Shown here piece by piece: positions 31,509 to 39,691 of a stretch of 64,000 nucleotides of DNA (the stretch's first letter is position 1; each line of letters begins with the position of its first letter). Both the position numbers and the translations under genes were made by a program. This DNA comes from Carnimonas bestiolae (lineage in GTDB: Bacteria; Pseudomonadota; Gammaproteobacteria; Pseudomonadales; Halomonadaceae). Location of the stretch: assembly GCF_051251125.1 (NCBI RefSeq), contig NZ_JBPCZL010000013.1; one strand, 5' to 3'. The notes under the pieces are model-generated. The model was not told the origin of the DNA. It saw only the letters and a list, made by a program, of their open reading frames with translations, and ran no database searches.

Positions 31509-32623
31509 TCGCTACCGTCCTTCTCATTCGACGACTGGCCGTCTTTTCCATCGTCGGTCGATGTCTCATGCTTTTCCGGCGTAGTTGGTGTTGTCGGCTT
31601 TGACACCGGCACGCTGATGGCGGACGGCTTCTGGCTTCCCTTCAGCTCGATATTTTCAATCAAACAGCCGCGTCCAAAGTCCTCGACTACGTAGGCGTCA
31701 TTGGAGGAGTCGTAATTCTCGATGCGCTTACGCTCCGGCTTATCCACGATATAGCTGCGGCGCGCCTGCTTTTGGTAGTAGATAGAAAGGTTGGAAAGCG
31801 TCGTGATCAGAATGGCGTTATCCGGCACAAACGGCACTTGGATCGCCTGCTGACCGCCCATGCGCTGCTGGCTAATGATCAGATCAGTTGCCCGCTTCTC
31901 GGTAGGCTCCGGGAAGTTATTGATGAGCGGGAAGTATTTATCGGTCATGAGCGCGCGCCCAACGATGGCCACAAGTGCCGTATCGGCACGATGCCACGGG
32001 TCGATTAGCTCATTGATGGCGGCGTACACTAGTGCGTCCAGATTATTGAAATCTCCGTCATCGCCCACGGTGCCGCCGGAATATACGCGGCTAGCGGCAC
32101 TGCGACGATAATGCTCCAGCCATCCAATGTTGACGTCCTGCAGTAGTGGGTTTTTATCGCGGTCGCTCTCAACGGCGGCGTGCGTACCGTTAAAACCGAT
32201 CATGATGCGATCCAGCGCCTGTCGCTGGATAATTGCCTGTCGTAGTCGCTGCTTAAAGTTAGGCTGTGCTGCCCACGCATCTAGCTCTGCCCACGTAACG
32301 GCAGTGTCCATTTCGGTGGATTCACAGCGGTATTCGTTCTCGTTGAGTTCGTGTGCCTGGCGGGGGCGACGATCACGCTTTGTGACATCGGTGCGTCCTG
32401 CAATCGTGGTCGAAATGCCCATGCCGACCTTCTCGCCAATGAGGTCGCGTACACCGACGACGTTAATACGGCGCAGGAAATCGCTTGATTCCTGAATGCG
32501 CGTTTCGAGTTTTTGCTGGACGGCAGGCTCAACCGCAAAGCTTTCGCTGGCACTACTCACCCCGTTGAGGCGCGCCAATTCCTGCTTGTATTCGTTAAAT
32601 TTTTTTCGTGTCAGGTTTTCCAT
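31505..32623 (-). CDS. N: Major capsid protein gpN
   Basis: A 372-residue P2 gpN relative starting MENLTRKKFNEYKQELARLNGV, with the HK97-type capsid core (about 40-335). The last 40 residues are Ser/Thr/Lys/Glu-rich with 'SVPVSKPTTPTTPEKHET', an apparently disordered extension. It is assembled on the gpO scaffold and cleaved at its N-terminus. Confidence 0.95.
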   Translation of the reverse strand: MENLTRKKFNEYKQELARLNGVSSASESFAVEPAVQQKLETRIQESSDFLRRINVVGVRDLIGEKVGMGISTTIAGRTDVTKRDRRPRQAHELNENEYRCESTEMDTAVTWAELDAWAAQPNFKQRLRQAIIQRQALDRIMIGFNGTHAAVESDRDKNPLLQDVNIGWLEHYRRSAASRVYSGGTVGDDGDFNNLDALVYAAINELIDPWHRADTALVAIVGRALMTDKYFPLINNFPEPTEKRATDLIISQQRMGGQQAIQVPFVPDNAILITTLSNLSIYYQKQARRSYIVDKPERKRIENYDSSNDAYVVEDFGRGCLIENIELKGSQKPSAISVPVSKPTTPTTPEKHETSTDDGKDGQSSNEKDGSE

Positions 32624-32632
32624 GACGCTCCC

Positions 32633-33442
32633 TTAGCAATCGATGGTGTCAGCGGCTGGACCGGTGGAGATTGGTCGTGAGCTGAAGTCGTGGGCGGGTG
32701 TTTGATCAAGCGATGCGGTCAATGCATCAAGGCGGGCGCCTAGAGCGGCTACGTCCTCACTTGATGCGCGTTGATCAAGCGCTGCACGAAGCGCGGCGTT
32801 TTCACTCGCTAGTAGTTCGAGCGCTGCCTGCACATCGCCGCTTTCTGTCGAAAGCTGTTCGGTTTTCTTTTGTACCGGGGTGAGGAGTTGCTTCACTCGG
32901 GCGAATATGGTGATGCCGCTGTCATCGGCGAATTGGCTCAATGACTGCTCGACCGTTTCGGTCATGACGTTCTTGGGGTCGTGCTTCAAATAAGCGAGCG
33001 GCTTTTGATCGTCGGGAAGTTTGGCGGAAAACTTCAGCACTTCGGTACCGAGCGACGCCGGATAATCAGTGGCAGCTAACCCCACCAGATAGGCTTCATT
33101 GGTGTCTGCAAACGAAGTGCTAAATTCACAGGAGGTATAAATTTTCTGCCGATCTTTGGTTAGCGCCTTAAATTGGTCGGTCGGCTCAATACCGGCAATC
33201 AGCGTGGTCTTTCCTTCGTTGTTGGTTCCAGTGCGCAGCGATACCACGTCACCTAGCGCATTGAATGGGCCATTCGGTGCTAATCCGCGAACGTGCTCGC
33301 AATTAATGCGCGCCGCATATTTTTTCGGGTCGTAATTCTTGGCAGCTTGTAACAGCCACTGCTTTTCGATGAATCGACCGTCGCTGGTCGCGCCTTCTGT
33401 GCATACCACAAACTCTTTGGTGGTCTTCCCTGTTCCGCTCAT
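32633..33442 (-). CDS. O: Capsid scaffold and protease gpO
   Basis: A 269-residue P2 gpO relative. The N-terminal half is a serine protease domain ('FVVCTEGATSDGRFIEKQWLLQAAKNYDPKKYAARINCEHVRG', with the likely catalytic His in NCEHVRG and Ser in SCEFS). The C-terminal part is a helical scaffold. The start MSGTGKTTKEF is chosen because the longer frame adds a low-complexity Arg-rich stretch that overlaps the divergent promoter region. Confidence 0.94.
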   Translation of the reverse strand: MSGTGKTTKEFVVCTEGATSDGRFIEKQWLLQAAKNYDPKKYAARINCEHVRGLAPNGPFNALGDVVSLRTGTNNEGKTTLIAGIEPTDQFKALTKDRQKIYTSCEFSTSFADTNEAYLVGLAATDYPASLGTEVLKFSAKLPDDQKPLAYLKHDPKNVMTETVEQSLSQFADDSGITIFARVKQLLTPVQKKTEQLSTESGDVQAALELLASENAALRAALDQRASSEDVAALGARLDALTASLDQTPAHDFSSRPISTGPAADTIDC

Positions 33443-33536
33443 GCCATGCCCTCGACCGTCGTTTTCTTGTCTGCCGGGCGGTGTCTTATGAGTCCGCCCA
33501 CGTTGTTGCCAAGGGTGGCGATCAATCCGGCGCGGC

Positions 33537-33556
33537 GCGAGCAATTCGCTATGTAA
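33537..33556 (-). promoter_or_regulatory. Late operon motif between genes O and P
   Basis: On the minus strand TTACATAGCGAATTGCTCGC, matching the FI copy at 17 of 20 positions or better. It lies in the divergent region between O (leftward) and P (rightward), where P2 has two back-to-back Ogr-dependent late promoters. Confidence 0.68.
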
Positions 33557-33618
33557 GAAGCGGGTGTGACGCGTAAAGGGATGCGCGGGGCGGCGCTTGT
33601 GCCTATTACCCTTGGCGC

Positions 33619-35382
33619 ATGACTACGACCAACGTTATTGCGCTGCCCACCTCCCACCGCTCCCAAGCCAAGCTTTTGTACTGGCAAGGGTGGCGGATGG
33701 CCGATATTGCTGCTCATTTGAATGAATCGGCGGATGTCATTCGTACGTGGAAAGCGCGGGATAAATGGGACGAGGCGACGCCTGCTGATCGAGTTAGTGC
33801 AACGCTTGAGGCGCGCCTATGCAGTCTTATTGCCAAAGAATCTAAATCTAACGGCGACTATAAGGAGCTGGATGCGCTTAACCGACAGCTTTTGCGCTTC
33901 ACGGGCGGTGGTAGCGGGTCGCATGGTCATGTAGGCGGCAATGATGAGTCCCTCCCACGGCGGGCGAAACTTAAGAAAAACGAGATTGGCGACGAGGGAT
34001 TGATTGCGCTAGAAGAGGCATTCCACAGCTCGCTTTTTGACTTTCAGCGGCGCTGGTTTGATGCGTCACTCACCGAACACATTCGCAACGTTTTAAAGGC
34101 TCGCCAGCTTGGCGCAACGTGGTACTTCGCCCGTGAAGCGATTCTGGATGCCTATAAAACCGGCAAGTCGAAGGTATTCCTGTCTGCGTCGAAAAAGCAG
34201 GCGCTCAACTTCCGTAAGTACATGGCGCAGTTCGTAAAGGACGTTCTTGATATCGAGTTGAAAGGGGCGGAGGAAATCAAGCTGCCCAACGGTGCAACCC
34301 TGTCGTTTTTAGGCACGAATTCGGCGACTGCGCAGGGTTACTCTGGCGACGTGTACATGGACGAGTATTTCTGGATCAACAAATTTGCCACTTTCCGCAA
34401 GGTGGCATCGGCCATGGCCACGCACAAACAGTTCAGCCAGACCTATATATCGACGCCCTCCACCATCGATCACGAGGCATACGAGTTCTGGACCGGCGAG
34501 CGTTACAACAAACGCCGAAAGCCTGCCGATAGGGCGGTGTTTGATATCAGTCACGCGGCGCTAAAAGATGGCCTGCGCGGCGCTGATCGTCAGTGGCGGC
34601 AGATTGTCACCATCCATGATGCTATCGATCAGGGCTTTGATCTGGTCGATCTTGACGAGCTGCGCATCGAATACGCCGATGAGGAATTTGCCAACCTGTT
34701 TGAATGCGAGTTTCTGGATGATTCGCAGTCGCTCTTCCCGCTGTCTGCCATGACGGGCTGCATGATCGATTCTATCGATAGCTGGCCAGATGTTAAGCCG
34801 TGGACGCGGCGGCCGTATGGCAATCGAGCCGTGTGGATTGGCTATGATCCGGCGGGCGATAGCCTGACGGGGGACGGTGCCGGGCTGGTGGTGATGGCAC
34901 CGGCACGCACGCGACACGACGCGCACCGCATTATCGAGAAACATCGCCTACGCGGTAGCGACTACGAGGCGCAAGCCGCTTTCATTGAATCTATGTGCGA
35001 TCGCTACAGCGTCGAGCATATCGGTATCGACATTAACGGCATGGGCGAATCGGTCGCCCAGCTGGTCGAAAAATTCTTCCCGCGCCTGACGCGCTATCGC
35101 TACACACCTGACAGCAAGGCGGCCATGGTTCGCCAAGCACAGCACATCATCCGGCGCGGTCGCCTTCAATACGATTCAGGCGACAGCGATATCACCCAGG
35201 CTTTTTCCGCGATTAAGCGCGTGCCGACCAGTTCCGGCAGCGCGATCACCATCAAGGCTAGCCGCTCCAATGAACATGGCCACGCTGATCTAGCGTGGGC
35301 CACTATGCATGCCCTACATTTCGAACCGCTGGACGGCCCTGTCGATGGGGCTAACGCCGGCTTTGTGGAGATTTACACGTGA
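33619..35382 (+). CDS. P: Terminase large subunit gpP
   Basis: A 587-residue packaging ATPase of the P2 gpP family. It has an N-terminal small helix-turn-helix (SQAKLLYWQGWRMADIAAHLNESADVIRTWK), an ATPase region with a Q/Walker-A-like 'KARQLGATWYFAREA' and Walker B 'SGDVYMDEYFW', then a nuclease-like domain beginning 'WIGYDPAGD'. It overlaps gene Q by 4 bp, and the P-Q pair is transcribed away from O as in P2. Confidence 0.95.
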   Translation: MTTTNVIALPTSHRSQAKLLYWQGWRMADIAAHLNESADVIRTWKARDKWDEATPADRVSATLEARLCSLIAKESKSNGDYKELDALNRQLLRFTGGGSGSHGHVGGNDESLPRRAKLKKNEIGDEGLIALEEAFHSSLFDFQRRWFDASLTEHIRNVLKARQLGATWYFAREAILDAYKTGKSKVFLSASKKQALNFRKYMAQFVKDVLDIELKGAEEIKLPNGATLSFLGTNSATAQGYSGDVYMDEYFWINKFATFRKVASAMATHKQFSQTYISTPSTIDHEAYEFWTGERYNKRRKPADRAVFDISHAALKDGLRGADRQWRQIVTIHDAIDQGFDLVDLDELRIEYADEEFANLFECEFLDDSQSLFPLSAMTGCMIDSIDSWPDVKPWTRRPYGNRAVWIGYDPAGDSLTGDGAGLVVMAPARTRHDAHRIIEKHRLRGSDYEAQAAFIESMCDRYSVEHIGIDINGMGESVAQLVEKFFPRLTRYRYTPDSKAAMVRQAQHIIRRGRLQYDSGDSDITQAFSAIKRVPTSSGSAITIKASRSNEHGHADLAWATMHALHFEPLDGPVDGANAGFVEIYT

Positions 35383-36458
35383 ACAAGCCTCGCCACCGTT
35401 TTTCAGCCGATGGCACGCCCTTGGCTGCCGCCAAGACACCTGAAGCGCAAGGCTCCCTTTTTACATTCGGTGAGCCGGTGCCCGTATTAACCCAGTACGA
35501 TCTTTATTACACGGGGCTTTCTTCGTACGGAGAGACATATTTCGAGCCTCCTGTCGATATGGATATGCTCGCTAAGCTGTATCGCGCAACGGCCCATCAC
35601 GGGAGTGCGCTTCAGGTAAAACGCAACCTGTTAAAGAAATTTTTCATTCCTCACCCGCTATTAAACCGGCAGCAGTTTGAGATGCTGGCGCAAGACTTCC
35701 TCATTTTCGGCAACTGCTATTTGGAAACTCTGCGCTCTAAGCTAGGTTCGCTATTGGCCCTACGCCCTGCACAGGCGCGCCATGTCCGAGTGGGAGTAAA
35801 TTTTCAAACCTATTATTGGCAGGTGCCGTATTCGTGGGCTTCTCCTGATGCCGGCCTTCACGCTTTCGCACCTGGCAGTGTTGCGCATCTGAAACAATCC
35901 GATATCAACCAGGAGGTCTACGGTGTTCCTGATTATATTGGGGCACTGCAATCCGTGCTGCTAAATGAGTCGGCGACGTTGTTCCGGCGCAGATATTACG
36001 AAAATGGCTCGCACGCTGGCTTCATTTTGTACATGCGCGGCGCTGATCAGAACAAAGAAGACGTGGATGCTATTCGGCAATCACTACGTGACACAAAAGG
36101 GGTAGGCAACTTTAAAAACCTGTTCGTTCATAGTCCCAATGGGGAGAAGGACGGCTTGCAGCTTATCCCTGTCAGCGACGTAAAGGCGGGCGATGATTTT
36201 TCCGCGCTGAAGAACACTAGCAGGGATGATCAGTTGGCGGGGCATCGTGTGCCGCCGCAGCTTTTGGGCATTGTTCCAAGCAATAACGGCGGATTCGGCG
36301 ACACCGGCACGGCGTCGCGCGTATTTATCGATAATGAGATCATGCCGTTAATGGAGACGTTCAGGGAATTGAACGACCTGCTGGGCGCGGAGGTCATCCA
36401 GTTCCGGGACGTTGAGCTAAACGTGCCCGTTGGGCAGTCTTCTCGCCGCCGCGATTAA
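35379..36458 (+). CDS. Q: Portal protein gpQ
   Basis: A 359-residue P2 portal protein, with 'YFEPPVDMDMLAKLYRATAHHGSALQVKRNLL', 'RRRYYENGSHAGFILYMR' and 'VPPQLLGIVPSNNGGFGDTGTASRVF'. It forms the ring through which DNA enters the head. In P2 the cos site lies beyond the 3' end of Q, so the equivalent here should lie between 36.5 and 37.7 kb. Confidence 0.95.
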   Translation: MNKPRHRFSADGTPLAAAKTPEAQGSLFTFGEPVPVLTQYDLYYTGLSSYGETYFEPPVDMDMLAKLYRATAHHGSALQVKRNLLKKFFIPHPLLNRQQFEMLAQDFLIFGNCYLETLRSKLGSLLALRPAQARHVRVGVNFQTYYWQVPYSWASPDAGLHAFAPGSVAHLKQSDINQEVYGVPDYIGALQSVLLNESATLFRRRYYENGSHAGFILYMRGADQNKEDVDAIRQSLRDTKGVGNFKNLFVHSPNGEKDGLQLIPVSDVKAGDDFSALKNTSRDDQLAGHRVPPQLLGIVPSNNGGFGDTGTASRVFIDNEIMPLMETFRELNDLLGAEVIQFRDVELNVPVGQSSRRRD

Positions 36459-36494
36459 CTCTATCTCCTATCAAGCCGCCGATAGGCGGCTTCC

Positions 36495-36827
36495 CTAATA
36501 CACCAGTTGCTCAACGTCTATACCTAGCGCGCTAGCCACCTTGTCTAACGTTGCCTTATGAGGTCGTTGCGACTTCTCGATACCTGCATAGCTGCCCTGT
36601 GACATATTAAGCCGCTGCGCCATTTCCACCTGCGTTATACCGAGATGCCTACGCCATGCAGCGATTGGGCTCATGTTCTCTAACACCTGTTTCTCGACGA
36701 CGTCTTGCGGCACGCATGCCTTTTCTTCTTTGAAGTGCGCCAGATAATCAGCGTACGGCATTACAACGTAAGCAGGGCGGCCATCTAGGCCGCTGAAAAC
36801 TTGTACATTACTAGTATGTTCGCTCAT
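36495..36827 (-). CDS. Type II antitoxin, Phd-like strand plus XRE helix-turn-helix
   Basis: This 110-residue protein has an N-terminal 'GLDGRPAYVVMPYADYLAHF', which resembles the Phd/YefM pattern (GxPxxVVxxxxYxxL). A C-terminal XRE helix-turn-helix follows ('WRRHLGITQVEMAQRLNMSQGSYAGIEKSQRPHKATLDKVASALGI'). It lies downstream of, and overlaps by 17 bp, a RelE-like toxin gene. It should neutralise the toxin and repress the pair through an upstream palindrome. Confidence 0.85.
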   Translation of the reverse strand: MSEHTSNVQVFSGLDGRPAYVVMPYADYLAHFKEEKACVPQDVVEKQVLENMSPIAAWRRHLGITQVEMAQRLNMSQGSYAGIEKSQRPHKATLDKVASALGIDVEQLVY

Positions 36828-37068
36828 CGCGCTTTTTCACCTCTTCAATTTCAACAACCTTGATGGCATCGTGCCAGTCGAACAATATCCGGTAGTCTCC
36901 AACGCGCATCCTGTAACCGTACTGGTGACGCTTTAGCGCTTTGATGTTCTTGACGTCCGGCATATTTTCCAAAGACCGTGCAGCCTCTACCAGTCTTTCT
37001 CTGATTGGTGGGGTGATCTTCAAAAGCTGTTTCAGCGCTTTTTTTGTCCACTTGATTTGCTGTGTCAT
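36811..37068 (-). CDS. RelE/ParE-type toxin
   Basis: An 85-residue protein with the RelE fold pattern: 'IKWTKKALKQLLKITPPIRERLVEAARSLE', 'NIKALKRHQYGYRMRVGDYRILFDW', 'VVEIEEVKKRDERTY'. The central Arg-rich strand and C-terminal basic/Tyr residues fit an mRNA-cleaving toxin. The toxin gene is first in the operon, as in higBA/relE-xre pairs. It probably stabilises the prophage. Confidence 0.88.
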   Translation of the reverse strand: MTQQIKWTKKALKQLLKITPPIRERLVEAARSLENMPDVKNIKALKRHQYGYRMRVGDYRILFDWHDAIKVVEIEEVKKRDERTY

Positions 37069-37107
37069 GATGCCCTCGCGTCAATAAAGGCATAATAACC
37101 CAATATT

Positions 37108-37130
37108 CAGATATTTTCAATGGATATCTG
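37108..37130. promoter_or_regulatory. Palindrome upstream of the toxin-antitoxin operon
   Basis: CAGATAT-TTTCAATGG-ATATCTG, a perfect 7-bp inverted repeat 40 bp before the toxin start, with AATATT repeats around it (37102, 37141). It is a likely operator for the XRE antitoxin. Confidence 0.6.
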
Positions 37131-37680
37131 ATTTTTATCCAATATTACTGGAAAATTTCTCTCTTTTCCTCCTCTCCTTCGATATCGCCCTCTCTCGCCC
37201 CCTCCTGCGGCGCTCACTTCCACCCCCGCGTACCCCTACCTCTCCGGCTTCCGGCCACCACGCGGCCTTGCTGGCCCCCTCCCGTCGATGTTTTCAGATG
37301 CCTTTTCGCGCAATGCCCCCCGCGCCTGCGTTTTGCACGCACTGTAAAAAACGTTGCAGTTCCAAAACTTAAATGCGCCCAGCAGTGTCTAGGGCTGTGG
37401 CCTTTTATTTACTCCCTGAAAACGTGTCAAAACGTTGCAAGACGTTGCATGTTCGCGCGCGCTGCTTTCGATCAGCGGTCGTTGACTGGTAGCAAGGTGG
37501 GTGGCGGCAATGCGCATGACTAAGGTCGCCTGCTCACTGCTTCGCTATTGGTGGCTAAAAGTGTGACCAAAAGTGTGACCAAGCTATGCCATATTGTGAC
37601 CATCCCATGACTATTTGATCATTTATTGATCACTCGATTCCTTCGCCATAACCTCTTATAAGTTCATGAAATACCTAAAG
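37131..37680. other. Gene-free right end of prophage; candidate cos region
   Basis: About 550 bp without a plausible gene. From 37157 to about 37260 the plus strand is strongly pyrimidine-rich. Three copies of ACGTTGCA follow at 37351, 37432 and 37442. Three K-TGTGACC-A repeats at 37561, 37573 and 37594 precede attR and look like integrase arm sites. In P2, cos lies after gene Q, so cos is expected here; no exact cos homology can be claimed. Confidence 0.45.
37561..37603. promoter_or_regulatory. Putative integrase arm-type sites, right
   Basis: GTGTGACCAA at 37561 and 37573 and TTGTGACCAT at 37594 are direct repeats in the same orientation as the TTGTGACTAT pair next to attL. Confidence 0.5.
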
Positions 37681-37745
37681 AAAAGGCCGAACGCTTGTGC
37701 GCTCGGCCTTCAATGTTTGGTGGAGGCGGCGGGAGTTGAACCCGC
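37681..37745 (-). repeat. attR: 3' end of intact ssrA
   Basis: The 65-bp perfect repeat of 7704-7768. It forms the last 28 bases of tmRNA (37718-37745) and the terminator beyond, so integration leaves tmRNA intact. Confidence 0.95.
37683..37710 (-). terminator. ssrA terminator
   Basis: Hairpin AAGGCCGAACGC / GCGCTCGGCCTT with a TTGT loop and a U run on the minus strand, right after the tmRNA CCA end. The second copy in attL can serve the integrase transcript. Confidence 0.9.
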
Positions 37746-38096
37746 GTCCGCCGGTACTCCTCCGTCGGCTCTACATGCTTAGTTCCGTCATTTAATTTAG
37801 CCACTACGTCTCCGACGGGCAGGATACGCAGCAGCGATTCTTCTAAAGTTTAACCCTCAAGGCGAAGACAAACATGAGGGCGATTCCATCAGCTTGGCTC
37901 TTTCCCGTCCGTGATGGATGGACGCATCACTTCAGGGTGGAACATGTCACGCTGGTTTATGCAGCGAGAGCACCTTCCTGAGCATAGTTTTCGTCGTTTG
38001 CGACTATTTTAAAAGTAACGTTTTATTTACGAGATACGCCACGCTCTCGGCATGCACCTAGGGATTTGCCACCGGCGTCGAATCCATAACGCCCCC
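37718..38096 (-). ncRNA. ssrA: tmRNA
   Basis: The 379-nt transfer-messenger RNA begins GGGGGCGTTATGGATTCGAC and ends GCCTCCACCA. These ends pair as an Ala-tRNA-like acceptor stem (GGGGGCG with CGCCTCC). The tag frame at 38001-37957 encodes ANDENYAQEGALAA followed by TAA. tmRNA with SmpB and EF-Tu rescues stalled ribosomes and tags the nascent chain for proteolysis. smpB follows upstream on the same strand. The 3' end is the prophage attachment site. Confidence 0.97.
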
Positions 38097-38199
38097 AAAG
38101 AAGTCGCGAGAATAGCAGAAGGCGGTTGCTGCGCCAATGCTGTCTCGCTGTTTTTATATGCGGCCTGTCAGCTTGAATTCAAGTGCAGACGCTCGAGAA

Positions 38200-38679
38200 T
38201 TAGCGGTTCTCGCGCATTACCCGCGCTTTTTGGCGCTCCCAATCGCGTTTCTTCTCAGTATCGCGCTTGTCGTGCATCTTCTTGCCGACCACCAACGCGA
38301 TCTCGCATTTAACGATGTGCTTCTTCCAGTAGAGGCGTAGCGGTACGCAGCTATGGCCCTTGTCCTGAGTGCGCGAAAAGATTTGCGCGATCTCTTTCTT
38401 ATGAATGAGAAGCTTGCGGGTGCGACCTGGCTCTACTACATGGTGCGTGCTGGTGGTTTCCAGCGGCACGATTTGTGCGTTGAGCAGCCATGCCTCGCCG
38501 TTGCGAATCAGCACGTAGGTGTCCGTCAGTTGTCCTTTGCCGGCGCGCAGGCTTTTGACTTCCCAGCCGGCCAAGGCGACACCTGCCTCGAAGGTTTCTT
38601 CGATGTGGTATTCGTGACGTGCCTTGCGATTCTGGGCAATCAGGTTACTGCCCTGTTTCTGGCCTTTCTTCTTGCCCAT
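38200..38679 (-). CDS. smpB: SsrA-binding protein SmpB
   Basis: A 159-residue tmRNA partner with the OB-fold core ('IAQNRKARHEYHIEETFEAGVALAGWEVKSLRAGK', 'HVVEPGRTRKLLIHKKEI') and a basic C-terminal tail (KRDTEKKRDWERQKARVMRENR) that occupies the mRNA channel of the ribosome. It lies directly before ssrA on the same strand, as in most gammaproteobacteria. It is divergent from ratA. Confidence 0.97.
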   Translation of the reverse strand: MGKKKGQKQGSNLIAQNRKARHEYHIEETFEAGVALAGWEVKSLRAGKGQLTDTYVLIRNGEAWLLNAQIVPLETTSTHHVVEPGRTRKLLIHKKEIAQIFSRTQDKGHSCVPLRLYWKKHIVKCEIALVVGKKMHDKRDTEKKRDWERQKARVMRENR

Positions 38680-38867
38680 GGAATCTCCCGATTCGATAAC
38701 CAGGTATGAATGTAAAGAATAGTCGTGAGGCGCCCAATCGAGCAGTTCAATTGCACCGATTGCGTCGCGAGTATCCGTTGAAATGGGGGCAACATGTTAT
38801 CATTCAACACTTTGAATCTGAAACTCGAGCTTATAGGGCTCGATAGCTGTAACCAAGGAGATGAGGT

Positions 38868-39305
38868 ATGCCTTCGGTCAATAAATCGGCACTGGTACGT
38901 CACTCCAGTCAGCAGATGTTTGATTTGGTCAACGATTTCGAGAGTTATCCGGAATTTTTGCCGGGATGTCGGGGCTCGCGTCTAATCGAACAGACGGATG
39001 AATACATTATCGGTGAGATGACGCTGTCGAAAGGCGGCATCAAGCAAGCCATGGTCACGCGCAACGAGCTGCACGGTCCTGAGCGCATTGATATTTCGTT
39101 GGTGAAGGGCCCGTTCAAGAGTCTGGTGGGGCATTGGCACTTTGAGCCGCTCAGCGACAATAGCTGCCAGGTGAAGCTCGAGATGGAGTTCGATTTTTCC
39201 AATCGCCTTTTGGGCATGGCGTTTGGCCAGCTGTTTGGACAAGTGGCGGGTCAGTTGGTCGACGCTTTCACCCGTCGAGCCGATCAGGTTTACGGACGTG
39301 GTTAG
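38868..39305 (+). CDS. ratA: RatA / coenzyme Q-binding START-domain protein
   Basis: A 145-residue START/COQ10-like protein ('MPSVNKSALVRHSSQQMFDLVNDFESYPEFLPGC' and 'FDFSNRLLGMAFGQLF'). E. coli RatA was described as blocking 70S ribosome association, while homologues bind ubiquinone and help its use. The role here is therefore either or both. It overlaps the downstream ratB-type gene by 8 bp. Confidence 0.93.
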   Translation: MPSVNKSALVRHSSQQMFDLVNDFESYPEFLPGCRGSRLIEQTDEYIIGEMTLSKGGIKQAMVTRNELHGPERIDISLVKGPFKSLVGHWHFEPLSDNSCQVKLEMEFDFSNRLLGMAFGQLFGQVAGQLVDAFTRRADQVYGRG

Positions 39306-39603
39306 AAAGATCGATATCGAAGTGGCGCTCGCTGCTGAAGGTGAGCAGCGCTTGGTAGCGCTTAAGCTGGATGAGGGCACCTCAGTGGCCGAGGGCTACC
39401 GGCAGGGACTGGCCGCGATGTTTTCCTGCTCGCAGGAACAACAGTGGCGAGAGGCGCCATTGGGCATATTCGGGCAAAAGGTGCGTGATCCTGATACAGC
39501 AGAGCTTAAGCACGGTGACCGAATAGAGGCGTATGCGCCGCTGAAAATAGATCCCAAGCAGGCAAGAAGGGCGCGTGCCAACAACAAGAGCGGAGCACGC
39601 TAG
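39298..39603 (+). CDS. RatB/RnfH family ubiquitin-like protein
   Basis: This 101-residue product of the RnfH family has 'KIDIEVALAAEGEQRLVALKLDEGTSVAEG' and 'LGIFGQKVRDPDTAELKHGDRIEAYAPLKIDPKQARRARA', a beta-grasp fold. The GTG start at 39298 overlaps the ratA stop and gives the family's usual N-terminus; longer frames read into ratA. The exact function is unknown. Confidence 0.9.
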   Translation: MVRKIDIEVALAAEGEQRLVALKLDEGTSVAEGYRQGLAAMFSCSQEQQWREAPLGIFGQKVRDPDTAELKHGDRIEAYAPLKIDPKQARRARANNKSGAR

Positions 39604-39691
39604 CTGACCAGCCGCATAGTTATACGGCCGGTCAGTGAATGGGCGCGTTAGCAGAGCCGCATATAGCTACAGCTCTGCTTGAGCGATTGCC

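Larger units (their letters stand above)
7704..37745. mobile_element. P2-like prophage inserted in ssrA
   Basis: A 30-kb Peduovirus-like prophage bounded by a perfect 65-bp repeat of the tmRNA 3' end, with the integrase adjacent to the left copy and an intact tmRNA reconstituted at the right. It has integrase, excisionase, gpA replication initiator, Ogr-type activator, CI repressor and a full set of P2-type head, tail and lysis genes in long overlapping operons without visible frameshifts or stops, so it is probably functional. Relative to P2, the control region carries extra genes, and a toxin-antitoxin pair lies next to the right end. Confidence 0.95.

Noticed and set aside
37157..37260. 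Pyrimidine-rich tract as a CRISPR or tandem repeat array
   Set aside because: No regular unit or spacing is present; the bias is in composition only.
1722..37632. A 16-bp identical AT-rich near-palindrome (GATCATTTATTGATCA) at 1722-1737 and 37617-37632
   Set aside because: A 16-mer pair is roughly expected by chance in 64 kb, and low-complexity sequence makes it likelier. No flanking similarity is seen, so it is not called an att or repeat.
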